NCBI RefSeq assembly: GCF_036010505.1
Contig: NZ_CP108569.1
Span: 2,234,001-2,298,000, forward strand
Direction: 5' to 3'
Source: Streptomyces sp. NBC_01197
GTDB lineage: Bacteria > Actinomycetota > Actinomycetes > Streptomycetales > Streptomycetaceae
Length of the DNA stretch: 64,000 nucleotides
Each line of letters starts with the position of its first letter. Positions within the stretch are counted from its first letter, which is position 1. Under the pieces are notes generated by a model. The model saw nothing but the letters and a program-made list of their open reading frames with translations. It did not search any database and was not told the DNA's origin. This document shows, piece after piece, positions 44,894 to 54,074 of this stretch. The position numbers and the translations under genes are program-made.

Positions 44894-46697
44894 TCAGGCG
44901 GGTACGGGGTGCAAGACGCGCAGCGCGCTCTGGTGGCTGATCCAGCCGACGGGGCGGGTCCGGTCGGCGTCGAGGACCGGGAGTCCCGTGCCGGGCGAGG
45001 AGACCAGGCCGCGCAGGGCGGTGGCCAGCGGCATGTCCGCTGTTATGGGGTGGGGAAGCTCGGTCAGGTCGCCCGCGGTGGCCGGCGCTCCCGGTTCTCC
45101 GTCGGGGGTCTCGGACAGGGCTTCCGCGACGGCGCGGGCCGTCACTGTGCCCAGGTACCGGTCGTCCTCGTCGAACACGGGCAGCACGCCGTGCTCGGAG
45201 CGGGAGAGCAGCAGCGCGGCCGCGGACAGTTTCGTGGCCGCGGGCAGCGGGTCGGGGACCTTCTCCATAACCTCGCCGACCTGCTGGGAGCCGATGGCCG
45301 CACCGGGTGCCGGTGCGTCCAGGTCGATGCCGCGGCGGCTGAGCTTGAGGGTGTAGACGGTGTCCCGGCTGAGGAGCTTGCTGGTCAGTGTCGCCGTGGC
45401 GATGGCCAGCATCAGCGGCAGGATGATCGAGTACTCGCCGGTCAGCTCGAACAGGATGACCACGGCGGTGATGGGGGCACGTGCGGACCCGGCGAACACC
45501 GCGCCCATCCCGACCAGCGCGTAGGCACCGACCTCTCCGCCTGTACCGGGCATCAGTGCGTGCACACCGGCCCCGTAAGCGGCGCCCAGCATCGCACCGA
45601 TGAACAGGCTCGGTGCGAAGACCCCGCCCGAACCGCCGATGCCGATGGTCACACTGGTCGCGACGATCTTCCCCACAAGCAGAAGGAGCAGGAACGCCGC
45701 CGCGTATCCGCCCTCGGTCGCCTTCTCCAGGACCGGGTATCCGACTCCGTACATCTCAGGGAGCACCAGCAGGACCACGCCGAGCAGCAGGCCGCCCGCC
45801 GCCGGGCGCAGCCATTCCGGGCCCCGCCAGGCCCAGTCGCAGGCGTCCTCGACCAGGTAAAGGATGCGTGTGAAGCCGATGCCGACCGCGCCGGCGGCGA
45901 CGCCGAGCAGGGCGAACAGCCCGTACTGGACGACGTGTTCCACGTGGAAGGCGGGCAGGTTCAGGAAGGCGACGTTGCCGAACGCGGCGCGTCCGATCAC
46001 GCTCGCGGTCACGCTGGACACCACGACCGCCCCGAACGACTCGATCGCGAAGTCCCGCAGGATCAGCTCCATCGCGAAGAAGACCCCTGCCAGGGGGGCG
46101 TTGAAGGTGGCGGCGATACCACCCGCGGCTCCGCACGCCACCAGCAGCCGCATCCGCCCTTCGGTGACCCTGGTCAACCGTCCCAGTGTGGAACCGAGCG
46201 CGGAGCCGATGCACGATGGGCCCCTCACGGCCGACCGACCCGCCGGAGCCGATGGTCAGGGCCGAGGCCAGCGACTTGACGACCGCGACACTCGCGTTGA
46301 TACGCCCCCCGCGCTGGGAGACCGCAAGCATCACCTCCGGCACACCGTGGCCACGCGCCTCCTTGGCGAACCGGTCGACCAGCGGCCCGTACAACAGCCC
46401 CCCGACGACCGGCGCGACCAGTACGAAGAACGGACCGAGCCACGGCACATGAGGGTTCGCCACATGCCCCGCTCCCGCGTAGTCCGCGTGCCCGGAGAAG
46501 ACCTCCGTGAAGACCTTGATCAGCCAGCGGAAGACAATCGATCCCAGCCCCGCGCCCGCACCGATCAGCACGGCGAGTACCGCAAGCCCCCCGTGGGTCT
46601 CACGGGCCGCGCTGAGGGCGGCGGCCTTCCACGATCGAGTGCCCGGCGCCCCTGGCGCCGCCTCCTCGGATGTCTCCCTCGTTCTGGTGCCGATCAT
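44894..46697 (-). pseudogene. ClC-type chloride channel/antiporter with CBS pair, frameshifted
   Basis: The 5' part from ATG 46697 reads a normal ClC start through GSGGSVGREGPIV, where the next residues should be QIGSALG. Two nucleotides are missing around 46211-46213 (CAGATC became CATC), after which the frame fails; the remaining protein, MRGPSCIGSALGSTLGRLTR onward, is intact in another frame. It includes the selectivity-filter helices (IGIGGSGGVFAPSLFIG), the gating-type AGSARAPITAVVILFELTG and two C-terminal CBS domains. Without that deletion it would be a ~600-residue channel. Either real decay or a sequencing indel. Confidence 0.85.
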
Positions 46698-46719
46698 CAC
46701 GGCGCCCCCTCTCTCTACA

Positions 46720-46734
46720 TTTGCATTATGCAAA
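46720..46734. promoter_or_regulatory. 15-bp palindrome TTTGCAT-T-ATGCAAA upstream of the ClC gene
   Basis: Exact 7-bp inverted repeat with a single central base, 23 nt from the ClC start codon. A 12-of-15 match, TTTGGACTGTGCAAA, occurs at 44272-44286, 25 nt from the start of the SpoIIE phosphatase. Equal placement suggests one regulator for both; the MarR protein at 42522 is a candidate. Inference. Confidence 0.55.
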
Positions 46735-46890
46735 CGTTGTCAGGTCGGAGCCACCTTTGACCTGCGTACAGGCTGGCTGCGACGTGCCGTGCGCTGGCAG
46801 AGCCCGTGCAGCAGCAGGCAACACTCGCGCTGTCGCGATGCTCGGCTGAAGGGGGTAGCAGGAGCGTCAGCCGCCGGTAACATCCGGGCT

Positions 46891-47352
46891 GTGCCTCCTC
46901 AGACATGGATACGACTCGATGCCACTGAGCGCCGTAGGTACTGGTGGCGGGCCGGGTTTGTGATGCTGACCTTCGCCGGAATGGCAGTGGCGGCTGGGCT
47001 CACTGAACCGGCACCAGAGCGGTGGTGGTGGATCGGAGGGGTCGCCGTCTTCGACTTGCTCGCACTCATCTCCATGGTCAGCCAGGGGACGGGCGCGACG
47101 CTCCTCACCTCCCAGGGCATGGAGTTACGCACCCTCTTCAGGCACAGGTCAGTGCCTTGGAGCGAGGTTACGGGGATTGAGAAACGTTGCCGCACAAGAC
47201 GGAGTGGCACGTGGTCGGACGTGCGCATCCGCCGAGTTCAGGGCCGGCCGCTCACGGTTCCGGGTGCCTTCACCGCCCGCTGGCACGACCCCAAATTCGA
47301 GGCGAAGGTGGCGACCATCCGGCAGTGCAGAGCCCGCCCGACCGACACTTAG
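46891..47352 (+). CDS. PH-domain membrane protein
   Basis: 153 residues from GTG 46891. Two membrane helices (FVMLTFAGMAVAAGLTEPA ~21-38 and WWIGGVAVFDLLALISMVS ~44-62) precede a bacterial PH-like domain (~66-145, GATLLTSQGMELRTLFRHRSVPW, VTGIEKRC, WSDVRIRRVQGRPLTVPGAF). Fits the bPH_6 group of actinobacterial membrane proteins of unknown function. Divergent from the ClC gene; the shared region carries the TTTGCA palindrome. Moderate confidence in start because longer frames extend upstream. Confidence 0.65.
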   Translation: MPPQTWIRLDATERRRYWWRAGFVMLTFAGMAVAAGLTEPAPERWWWIGGVAVFDLLALISMVSQGTGATLLTSQGMELRTLFRHRSVPWSEVTGIEKRCRTRRSGTWSDVRIRRVQGRPLTVPGAFTARWHDPKFEAKVATIRQCRARPTDT

Positions 47353-47682
47353 TACTGCATCACGTCGCGGTCAGCGCAAACGTTGGCCGGCACGGCCCCA
47401 GACCACATCGCCGCGGTGTTCTGGCCGTCCCGGCAGGTGTTTCCCGGACCGCCGTCAATGGCGCCCGGTTCCCCACCCGTCCTGCACAGGAAATAGGACA
47501 GTCCAGGACATTGCCGGACCCCGGCAAGGCTTCGCCCCATCTCTGCGGATCACGGAGCTGCCAAAGACAGGTAAAGAACCTGTACGGTTCACCACGGTGT
47601 GCCGGGAAGTCTGGTCGGCGAGCAAGGGGATCCGCTCCAAGGGTCTCCGGCTCAGAGCTCTGCCGATCGGGGGCCTGTTCTC
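47353..47682. other. Gap without a confident gene
   Basis: 330 nt between the PH protein and the antiporter. A minus-strand frame of 63 codons (47349-47540) ends with a cysteine-bearing peptide resembling the end of a secreted protein, but no start site or family is recognised. GCAAACGTTG at 47376-47385 repeats a 10-mer found beside the ClC palindrome (46730-46739). The promoter of the downstream ion-transport operon must lie here. Confidence 0.4.
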
Positions 47683-48936
47683 GTGGTACTCATCGCCGTA
47701 TTCGGTGTCGCCCTGCTGGTCGCGGTCCTGCTGTCCGGGCTCGCGGCCCGTACTGTGCTCTCCACCTCGTTCCTCTTCCTGACCGGCGGCGCTCTCGTCA
47801 GCGACGGCGCCCTCGGGCTGATCCACATCACGCCGGGCAGCGACATCGTGTCGGTGACCGCCGATCTCGCACTCTTCGCCGTGCTGTTCACCGACGGCAT
47901 GCACGTGTCCTTCCCCGCTCTGCGCCGCGCCTGGAGGAACCCGGCTCGCGCACTGGGCCTGGGCATGCCTCTCGCATTCGCCTTCATGGCCCTGGTCACC
48001 CACTACCTCGTGGGCCTGGACTGGACTACGTCCTTCCTGGTCGGTGCGGTACTGGCGCCGACCGACCCGGTGTTCGCCTCGGCGATCGTGGGACGCAGGG
48101 AAGTCCCGGCCAGGCTGCGCCAGCTGCTGAACGTTGAGAGCGGTGTGAACGACGGGCTTGCCCTGCCTGTCGTGTTGCTGCTGATCGCCGCGGCCGGCCC
48201 GGTGGCAGGTGCCCACGCGGAGGCGTCACCTTCGAAGATCGGTGTCGAGCTCGCTCTCGGTCTGGTCCTGGGCATCGTGATCCCGCTCCTCGTCAACGCC
48301 GTCACCCGGCTCCCGTTGCTCGGGGCGGAGCCCAAACTCCAGCCTCTGCTGCCGTTGGCCACCGGCATCACCCTCTACGCCCTGTGCCATCTCACCCACG
48401 CCAACCCCTACCTCGCCGCGTTCTCCGCCGGCGCGGTCCTGACCTCCGTATCCCCCGAGGCCAAACGCGCCTTCGAACCCCTCGGCGAATCCCTCGCCGA
48501 ACTGGCCAAGTTCGCCGCACTGCTGGTATTCGGCGCGCTGCTCACCCCGCACCTCTTCAACGACCTCTCAGTCGGCGGATACGTGGCCGTGGTGCTGGCG
48601 ATCGTGGTCATCCGCCCGGCGTCCCTGCTGCTCTCCCTGATCGGGACGCGGATCGACCGACGGGAAAAGCTGGCCGCGGCCTGGTTCGGCCCGAAGGGCT
48701 TCGCCTCCGTGGTCTACGGGCTGCTGGTGCTCCAGTCGGGAATTCCACACGCCGAGCAGGCGTACACGCTCATCGCCGTATGCATCGCCTTCTCGATCGT
48801 GGCGCACAGCAGCACCGATGTCCCGGTTGCCCGTATGTTCCACGTCAATGACCTCGTGGGAATCCCGGACGCCGAGGATGACGGCGCACAGGGCGGCCCG
48901 CGCCAGCAAGAGGGAGACGACCATGCGCGCACGTGA
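47683..48936 (+). CDS. Cation:proton antiporter (CPA family)
   Basis: 417 residues from GTG 47683 (a longer start at GTG 47599 is in frame; ribosome sites are weak for both). Twelve or so hydrophobic segments; signature helix VGAVLAPTDPVFASAIVGRREVP with the essential Asp of the family, and NVESGVNDGLALPVVLLL (ND motif). Exchanges Na+ or K+ for H+ across the membrane. It overlaps the CBS gene downstream by 14 nt, starting an ion-transport operon with a CBS protein and an ArsB/NhaD-like transporter. Confidence 0.88.
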   Translation: MVLIAVFGVALLVAVLLSGLAARTVLSTSFLFLTGGALVSDGALGLIHITPGSDIVSVTADLALFAVLFTDGMHVSFPALRRAWRNPARALGLGMPLAFAFMALVTHYLVGLDWTTSFLVGAVLAPTDPVFASAIVGRREVPARLRQLLNVESGVNDGLALPVVLLLIAAAGPVAGAHAEASPSKIGVELALGLVLGIVIPLLVNAVTRLPLLGAEPKLQPLLPLATGITLYALCHLTHANPYLAAFSAGAVLTSVSPEAKRAFEPLGESLAELAKFAALLVFGALLTPHLFNDLSVGGYVAVVLAIVVIRPASLLLSLIGTRIDRREKLAAAWFGPKGFASVVYGLLVLQSGIPHAEQAYTLIAVCIAFSIVAHSSTDVPVARMFHVNDLVGIPDAEDDGAQGGPRQQEGDDHART

Positions 48937-49381
48937 TCTGGCAGTGGAGTACGAGACGGTTCTGATCGACAGTGACGCTCTGGCCGCCGCCCGGCTGATG
49001 GCGGAACAGAAACTGCCCGCTCTGCTCGTGGTGGACCGGGCGGGGGCCCCCGTGGCGGTCATGCCCGCGTCGCAGCTGGTCAAAGTACTCGTGCCTGGCT
49101 ACGTGATCGATGACCCCACCCTGGCCGCGGTCATCGACGAGAAGCACGCCGACCGGCTGGGCCACGCACTGGCCGACCGGAGCGTGGGCGACTGCCTTCC
49201 CGCCAAGGCCGGCCCGCCGCCCGTCGCCGCCCCCGACGACACCGCCCTGGAAGTCGCCGCCCTCATGGCTCAGGTCCGCAGCCCTCTGGTGGCGGTGGCC
49301 GAAAAGGACCAGCGGGGCACCCGTCTGCTGGGCGTGATCACCGCCTCCCACCTGCTTCATCAGCTTCTCGAAAACCCCTAG
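48923..49381 (+). CDS. CBS-pair protein of the ion-transport operon
   Basis: 152 residues from ATG 48923, GAGGGAG upstream. Two CBS domains: MRARDLAVEYETVLIDSDAL through PVAVMPASQLVKV (~1-60), and DRSVGDCLPAKAG through GVITASHLLHQLL (~82-150). CBS pairs bind adenine nucleotides such as ATP, AMP or c-di-AMP and modulate transporters. It lies between a cation antiporter and an ArsB/NhaD transporter with overlaps or 11-nt spacing, so it likely gates one of them. Cytosolic. Confidence 0.85.
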   Translation: MRARDLAVEYETVLIDSDALAAARLMAEQKLPALLVVDRAGAPVAVMPASQLVKVLVPGYVIDDPTLAAVIDEKHADRLGHALADRSVGDCLPAKAGPPPVAAPDDTALEVAALMAQVRSPLVAVAEKDQRGTRLLGVITASHLLHQLLENP

Positions 49382-49392
49382 TTGGAGGCCTT

Positions 49393-50691
49393 GTGAGTGA
49401 CTGGCACAGCTGGGCGGCGATCGCCGTCTTCGTCGGCACGTACGCCCTGATCATCAGTGAGAAGGTCCACCGCGTCGCCGCGGCGCTGGGCGGCGCGGGT
49501 CTGATGCTCGCGATCGGCGCGACGGACGATGTCTCGGCGTTCTACTCCGAGGACTCCGGCATCGACTGGAACGTCATCTTCCTGCTCCTGGGCATGATGA
49601 TGATCGTCGGTGTGCTGAAGAGGACCGGCCTCTTCGAATACCTGGCCATCTGGTCCGTGAAGAAGGCGAAGGCCAAGCCCTTCAGGGTCATGGCCATGCT
49701 GATCATCATCACCGCTGCGGCCTCGGCCCTGCTGGACAACGTCACCACGGTCCTGCTGATCGCACCCGTCACCCTGCTGGTCTGCGAACGGCTCGCACTG
49801 CCCGTCGCTCCGTTCCTGATCGCGGAGGTACTCGCGTCGAACATCGGCGGCACCGCCACCCTCGTCGGCGACCCGCCCAACATCATCATCGCCAGCCGCG
49901 CCGGACTGAACTTCAACGATTTCATCGTCCATCTGGCACCGCTGTCGGCCCTGCTGACACTCGTACTTATCGCGATGTGCCGGTTCCTCTTCCGCAAGTC
50001 CTTCCGCTACGACGAGGACCGCGCGGCGGAAATCATGGAACTTGAGGAGAAAGAGGCCATCCGCAACCCTCGGCTGCTCATCCAGGGCCTGAGCGTGCTG
50101 GCCCTGGTCATCGTCGGGTTCGTCCTGCACCCCGTACTGCACTTCGAACCGAGCATCGTCGCCCTCCTCGGCGCAGGTCTGCTCGTCGCGGTCTCCACCG
50201 TCGAGACCGGCGAGGTCCTCGCCGAGGTCGAGTGGCCCACCCTCGCATTCTTCGCCGGCCTCTTCATCATGATCGGCGGCCTCATCGACACCGGCGTCAT
50301 CGGCGAGGTCTCCAAAGCCCTCGCCAACGCGGTCGGCGACAAGGAGCAAGGCGGCTCCATACTGATCCTCGGGGCCTCCGGCATCCTGTCCGGAGTCGTC
50401 GACAACATCCCCTACGTTGCCACCATGGCGCCCATCACGGGCGACCTCGTTCACAGCTTGGGCGGCGACGGCGACCACGTCATGTGGTGGGCCCTCGCCC
50501 TGGGCGCCGACCTCGGCGGCAACGCCACCGCGATCGGCGCCAGCGCGAACGTCGTCGTCCTCGGCATCGCCGAACGCAACGGCACCCCCATCTCCTTCTG
50601 GCAATTCACCAAGTACGGTCTCGTCGTCACCGCCGCCACCCTGGTGATCTCAGCCGCCTACATCTGGCTGCGCTACTTCTCTCTCGGATGA
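49393..50691 (+). CDS. ArsB/NhaD-type (IT superfamily) ion transporter
   Basis: 432 residues from GTG 49393, 11 nt after the CBS gene; TTGGAGG is the ribosome site. About eleven membrane helices. Family features: DWNVIFLLLGMMMIVGVLKRTGLFE (~58-82), LDNVTTVLLIAPVTLLV (~114-130, the hairpin Asn/Asp), NIGGTATLVGDPPNIIIA (~150-167) and its second-half counterpart NIPYVATMAP...GGNATAIGASANVVVLG (~337-395). It moves Na+, arsenite or organic anions; no arsenic genes adjoin, so a Na+/H+ or anion role is more likely. Last gene of the operon. Confidence 0.9.
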   Translation: MSDWHSWAAIAVFVGTYALIISEKVHRVAAALGGAGLMLAIGATDDVSAFYSEDSGIDWNVIFLLLGMMMIVGVLKRTGLFEYLAIWSVKKAKAKPFRVMAMLIIITAAASALLDNVTTVLLIAPVTLLVCERLALPVAPFLIAEVLASNIGGTATLVGDPPNIIIASRAGLNFNDFIVHLAPLSALLTLVLIAMCRFLFRKSFRYDEDRAAEIMELEEKEAIRNPRLLIQGLSVLALVIVGFVLHPVLHFEPSIVALLGAGLLVAVSTVETGEVLAEVEWPTLAFFAGLFIMIGGLIDTGVIGEVSKALANAVGDKEQGGSILILGASGILSGVVDNIPYVATMAPITGDLVHSLGGDGDHVMWWALALGADLGGNATAIGASANVVVLGIAERNGTPISFWQFTKYGLVVTAATLVISAAYIWLRYFSLG

Positions 50692-50890
50692 AGCCGAAAC
50701 GCACCGCCGGCGCGCAGGGCCGGCGCCGTCTTGCCGACCCCGGCCGTCCCCACCAGGGTTGGCACCAGTACCAGGGCTCCGTCGGAACCGGAACACAGGG
50801 CGTCGGCCACGGTCCGCAGAGCCGCCTGCCCTGATCTGCGGGAGAGTTGCCTCCACCGGCCCCTTCGCCTGCCGCACCTCGTCCGCTGTT
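50674..50890 (-). pseudogene. Fragment of an NB-ARC/AfsR-like regulator (Walker A piece)
   Basis: A minus-strand frame reads QAALRTVADALCSGSD, then LVLVPTLVGTAGVGKTAPAL before a stop that lies inside the end of the transporter gene. GTAGVGKTA is a Walker A loop of the NB-ARC/STAND type found in SARP-like regulators (AfsR). Nothing else of such a protein is present in frame. Relic fragment filling part of the 387-nt gap before the MFS gene; the rest of that gap shows no gene. Confidence 0.4.
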
Positions 50891-51078
50891 CATCGCCCCG
50901 CCCCCTGCTGCCCCGGGCCGGGCCGGTCCCGCGCGTCGCCCTACGGCCGGGGTCCGGCTGCTGAGGCAGGCTCCAGCAAGTTCCGGCGCAGCGCGGAGGC
51001 CACCTCGTCCGTGATGTCCAACTGGTCGGCGATGTAGCCGCGCACAGACCCGCACCCGTTCCCGCTGCTCGACCGCTG

Positions 51079-52323
51079 ATGACCGCCGCCCACCGGGACG
51101 CCGACGTCCTGCGCTGGCTGGGCGCCTACACCGCCTCCGTGACCGGTGACGTGACCTACTTCCTCGGGCTGACCTGGGCCGCCACCCGTACCGCGGGCCC
51201 CGCCCAGGCCGGTGCGGTGCTGGCCGCCGGGGCCGTGCCCCGGGCCCTGCTGATGCTCGGCGGCGGTGTCGTCGCCGACCGGTTCGGGGCGCGCCGCGTC
51301 GTCGTCGGCAGCGATCTGGTGCGGTGCGTGGTGATCCTCACCGCCGCCGCGTTCACCTGGCTCGCGGGCGCCCAGCTCTGGCTGCTCTACGTCCTGGCGG
51401 TCGTCTTCGGCACCGTGGACGCGCTGTTCATGCCCGCTGTAGGGACGCTTCCACCGCAGCTCACAGGCCCGGACCAGCTCGCCCGGGTGCAGGGCATGCG
51501 CACCCTGTCCATCCGGTTCAGCAACGCCGTGGGGCCGATGGCCAGCGCCCTGGTGCTGGCCGCCGGCGGTGCGGCCGGTGCCTTCGGGGCGTCGGGGCTG
51601 CTCTTCTGCGGATCGCTGGTGCTGCTCATCGCCGTACGGGTACGCCCGGTGCCGGACGCCCGGGACGGGCCCGGTCGCACGACCGCCCGGCAGGACTTCC
51701 GGGCCGGTCTGCGCTATCTGCGGGAGAACCCGCACCTCGGCAGGCTGGTGCTCGTCATCGGCCTCGGCGAGCTGTGCTTCAGCGGGCCGGTCGGGACCGG
51801 GCTGCTGCTGCTCACCGCCGAGCGCGGCTGGGGCGCGGGCGCGCTCGGCTGGATCCTCACCGCCTTCTCCGTCGGCGGCGCCGCGTCCGGCCTTCTGCTG
51901 ACCGCCGTGCGTCGCGTCCCGTACGCACGCGCCGTGCTGTTCTGCGCGCTGCTCCTCACCGCCGTACAGGTCGCCGCTGTGGGCCGGGCGCCGGGGCCCG
52001 GCCCGGCCGTGGCGGCGGGCGCGCTGCTCGGGGCGGGGAGCGGTGCAGCCATGGTGGTGAGCAACGCGCTGCTCCAGGAACGCACCGAGGTCCGCTATCT
52101 GGGCCGGGTCTCCTCGCTGACGAGCCTGTGCACCGTGGGGCTCAGCCCGCTGCTGTATCCGCTCGCCGGTCTGGTCGCCGCCGCCTGGGGCGCAGGGGTG
52201 TTCTTCGCGGGGTGCGGGGCGGTCTGTCTGACCGCCGCGGGCGTCAGCCTCTCCGTACGGCCGCACGCGCCGATAGCGGTCTCGTCGTCGCCCGTCAGCG
52301 GTGAAGCCGCCGATCAGCCGTGA
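51079..52323 (+). CDS. MFS transporter (drug-exporter type)
   Basis: 414 residues with about twelve membrane helices. Opening YTASVTGDVTYFLGLTWAA is typical of the enterobactin/macrolide-exporter-like MFS clade; the loop 2-3 motif A is seen as GGGVVADRFGARRVVVGSDLVR (~55-76) and repeated in the second half. C-terminal residues are Ser/Val-rich. Likely exports a small molecule; substrate unknown. Stands alone between the relic fragment and the DUF952 fusion. Confidence 0.88.
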   Translation: MTAAHRDADVLRWLGAYTASVTGDVTYFLGLTWAATRTAGPAQAGAVLAAGAVPRALLMLGGGVVADRFGARRVVVGSDLVRCVVILTAAAFTWLAGAQLWLLYVLAVVFGTVDALFMPAVGTLPPQLTGPDQLARVQGMRTLSIRFSNAVGPMASALVLAAGGAAGAFGASGLLFCGSLVLLIAVRVRPVPDARDGPGRTTARQDFRAGLRYLRENPHLGRLVLVIGLGELCFSGPVGTGLLLLTAERGWGAGALGWILTAFSVGGAASGLLLTAVRRVPYARAVLFCALLLTAVQVAAVGRAPGPGPAVAAGALLGAGSGAAMVVSNALLQERTEVRYLGRVSSLTSLCTVGLSPLLYPLAGLVAAAWGAGVFFAGCGAVCLTAAGVSLSVRPHAPIAVSSSPVSGEAADQP

Positions 52324-52351
52324 AGCTCCCCGTCAGCCTCGGAGCCGCCCG

Positions 52352-53290
52352 TCAGCCGTGGAGTTGCCGGTCGGCCGGGCCGACCGCGAACCGGGTGAAG
52401 GTGACCCGCAGCCCCGCCCGCTGCGGGGAGCAGCAGTACGGGCCCGCCGACGCCTCCGCTGCGGGGTCGAGCGGCGTCAGGCGGATCATGCGCCACGGCT
52501 CGCCCTCGGCGCGCGCCCGCACCGTCACCGCGTCCCCCGAGCGGCTGGCCCGGACCGTGACCGGCCGGCCCGCCCACTCCGGGGCCGGCGCCATGGACCA
52601 GTCCGACACACCGCGGGTGGCCACCGCGCCGACCTGCGGTGTGCCGTCCGTCATCTCGACGCCCGCCTTGATCCAGTTCTCCTCGTCGGTGCGGACCAGG
52701 ACGCCCGCCTGGTCGTAGAGCGTGTCGAAATCGGCCACAAAGGTCACCTCGACCGCCGATCCCGCACTCAGTTCCGTCAGCAGCGCGTGCCCGTCGTCAC
52801 GGACGAAGCCGTAGCTGGTCGTACGCCAGAAGTCGGTCCTGTCGCGGGTGGTCACCACCAGCTCCGCGCCGTCCGTCGCGGTGTGCGCGGGCGGGTTGAG
52901 CCAGGTCCCGTCCGACCAGTCGAGTGCGTAACCGTCCTGCCAGGGAACGACCTTGGTCACCGCCTCCACCGGGAGCGGCCCGTAGATGTGCGGGAAGGCG
53001 TCGGCGCCGGGCGCGGGCACCTCGTAGCGCAGCGGTACGGAGAGCAGGTCGCTGTCGATGACGAGCACGACCAGCTCACCGTGGCCGCCGCTCCCCGTCC
53101 CGCTCCCGCTCCCGGCCCCTGCTCCGGTCCCGTAGAGGAAGTCGGCGACCGCGACGAGCTGGCCGCGCGTCGAGCAGTGGATGAAGCCCTCCTCCTGGAG
53201 GGTGCGGCCGCGGGTCGACATCTCGTACGCGCCGACCGCGCGGGCCGCCTCCCACAGGGAGCGCTCGGTGATGTGCAGCAGTTCGGTCAT
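52352..53290 (-). CDS. DUF952-DUF1349 fusion protein
   Basis: 312 residues. Residues ~1-115 are a DUF952 domain: MTELLHITERSLWEAARAVG, EEGFIHCSTRGQLVAVADFL, and DAFPHIYGPLPVEAV near its end. A Ser/Gly run separates strands inside it. From ~120 a DUF1349 (concanavalin-like beta-sandwich) domain begins: ALDWSDGTWLNPP, DFDTLYDQAGVLVRTDEENWIKAGVEM and AEGEPWRMIRL. Each domain is usually a free-standing protein, so this is an unusual fusion. No signal peptide. Function unknown; DUF1349 members bind or act on carbohydrate-like ligands. Confidence 0.8.
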   Translation of the reverse strand: MTELLHITERSLWEAARAVGAYEMSTRGRTLQEEGFIHCSTRGQLVAVADFLYGTGAGAGSGSGTGSGGHGELVVLVIDSDLLSVPLRYEVPAPGADAFPHIYGPLPVEAVTKVVPWQDGYALDWSDGTWLNPPAHTATDGAELVVTTRDRTDFWRTTSYGFVRDDGHALLTELSAGSAVEVTFVADFDTLYDQAGVLVRTDEENWIKAGVEMTDGTPQVGAVATRGVSDWSMAPAPEWAGRPVTVRASRSGDAVTVRARAEGEPWRMIRLTPLDPAAEASAGPYCCSPQRAGLRVTFTRFAVGPADRQLHG

Positions 53291-53299
53291 GGGCCAACG

Positions 53300-53845
53300 C
53301 TATGCGCTCCCGGGACCGGCCTGCCCGGCGAAACCCTGCCCGGGGAGACGCTGTTCCGGAACGCTGTGCGCCGGCCCGCCGGGCTTCTCCGGTTCGGTGA
53401 GCAGGCCGTGTTCGGCGAAGACCTTCTTCGCCACGGCGGTGGCGTTGAGCGCCTTGGGCATCCCGCAGTAGACCGCGGAGTGCAGCAGCGCCTCGACGAT
53501 CTCCTCCGGGCTGAGGCCGACGTTGAGCGCGGCGTTGATGTGGACGTCGAGCTGCGGTTCGCAGCCGCCGAGGGCGGTGAGCATGCCCAGGGTGACCAAC
53601 TGCCGGTCACGCAGCGCCAACTGGGGCCTGCTGTAGATGTCGCCGAAAGCCCAGGCGGCGATGTGATGCCCCAGGTCGGGTGAGATGTCGGCCAGGGAGT
53701 CGATGACCTGCCGGCCGCCCTCGCCGACGACGCGGTCGAGCATCCCCATCCCCCGCTGCAAACGGTCCTGCCGGGTCTCGGCGACGGTGTCGGACGAGAG
53801 TGCCGTGGCGGCCTCCGGGGTGGCCGGATCGCTCGGGGTACTCAT
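53300..53845 (-). CDS. Carboxymuconolactone decarboxylase-like protein
   Basis: 181 residues from ATG 53845 (MSTPSDPATP). The CMD core (~40-130) shows ISPDLGHHIAAWAFGDIYSRPQL and LALRDRQLVTLGMLTALGGCEPQLDVHINAALNVGLSPEEIVEALLH (in pieces): the conserved Arg, the Cys and the HINAALN helix typical of the gamma-carboxymuconolactone decarboxylase branch. The AhpD-type CxxC pair is absent. It may take part in aromatic catabolism or be a peroxidase relative. Two CGTACG palindromes lie 52-75 nt upstream. Confidence 0.83.
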   Translation of the reverse strand: MSTPSDPATPEAATALSSDTVAETRQDRLQRGMGMLDRVVGEGGRQVIDSLADISPDLGHHIAAWAFGDIYSRPQLALRDRQLVTLGMLTALGGCEPQLDVHINAALNVGLSPEEIVEALLHSAVYCGMPKALNATAVAKKVFAEHGLLTEPEKPGGPAHSVPEQRLPGQGFAGQAGPGSA

Positions 53846-53896
53846 GGCTGCTCCGTTCCGGGCTGCCCGTCGGGTATCGGGCAGCCGTGCAAAGTG

Positions 53897-53920
53897 ACCG
53901 TACGGTGGCCGTACGTACGG
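53897..53920. promoter_or_regulatory. Two adjacent palindromes upstream of the CMD-like gene
   Basis: ACCGTACGGT (53897-53906) and CCGTACGTACGG (53909-53920) are both self-complementary and spaced by 2 nt, 52-75 nt before the start codon. Likely the operator of an unidentified regulator. Confidence 0.5.
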
Positions 53921-54074
53921 TCCGTACAAGGTGGTTGAACATTCGCCGTTCGTAGAAAGACGGTAAGCGCTGGACCTGGTACGGGACCCGGTCGGGGCAG
54001 GACAGACTGTGCGGAATGGGCAGACGGCAGTGGGTGGGCGGCTCCGCAGTGGGGGCGGTCGCCGCCGCGCGGCC

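Noticed and set aside
47349..47540. 63-codon minus-strand gene ahead of the antiporter
   Set aside because: No ribosome site, no recognisable family and unusual composition; noted only as gap content.
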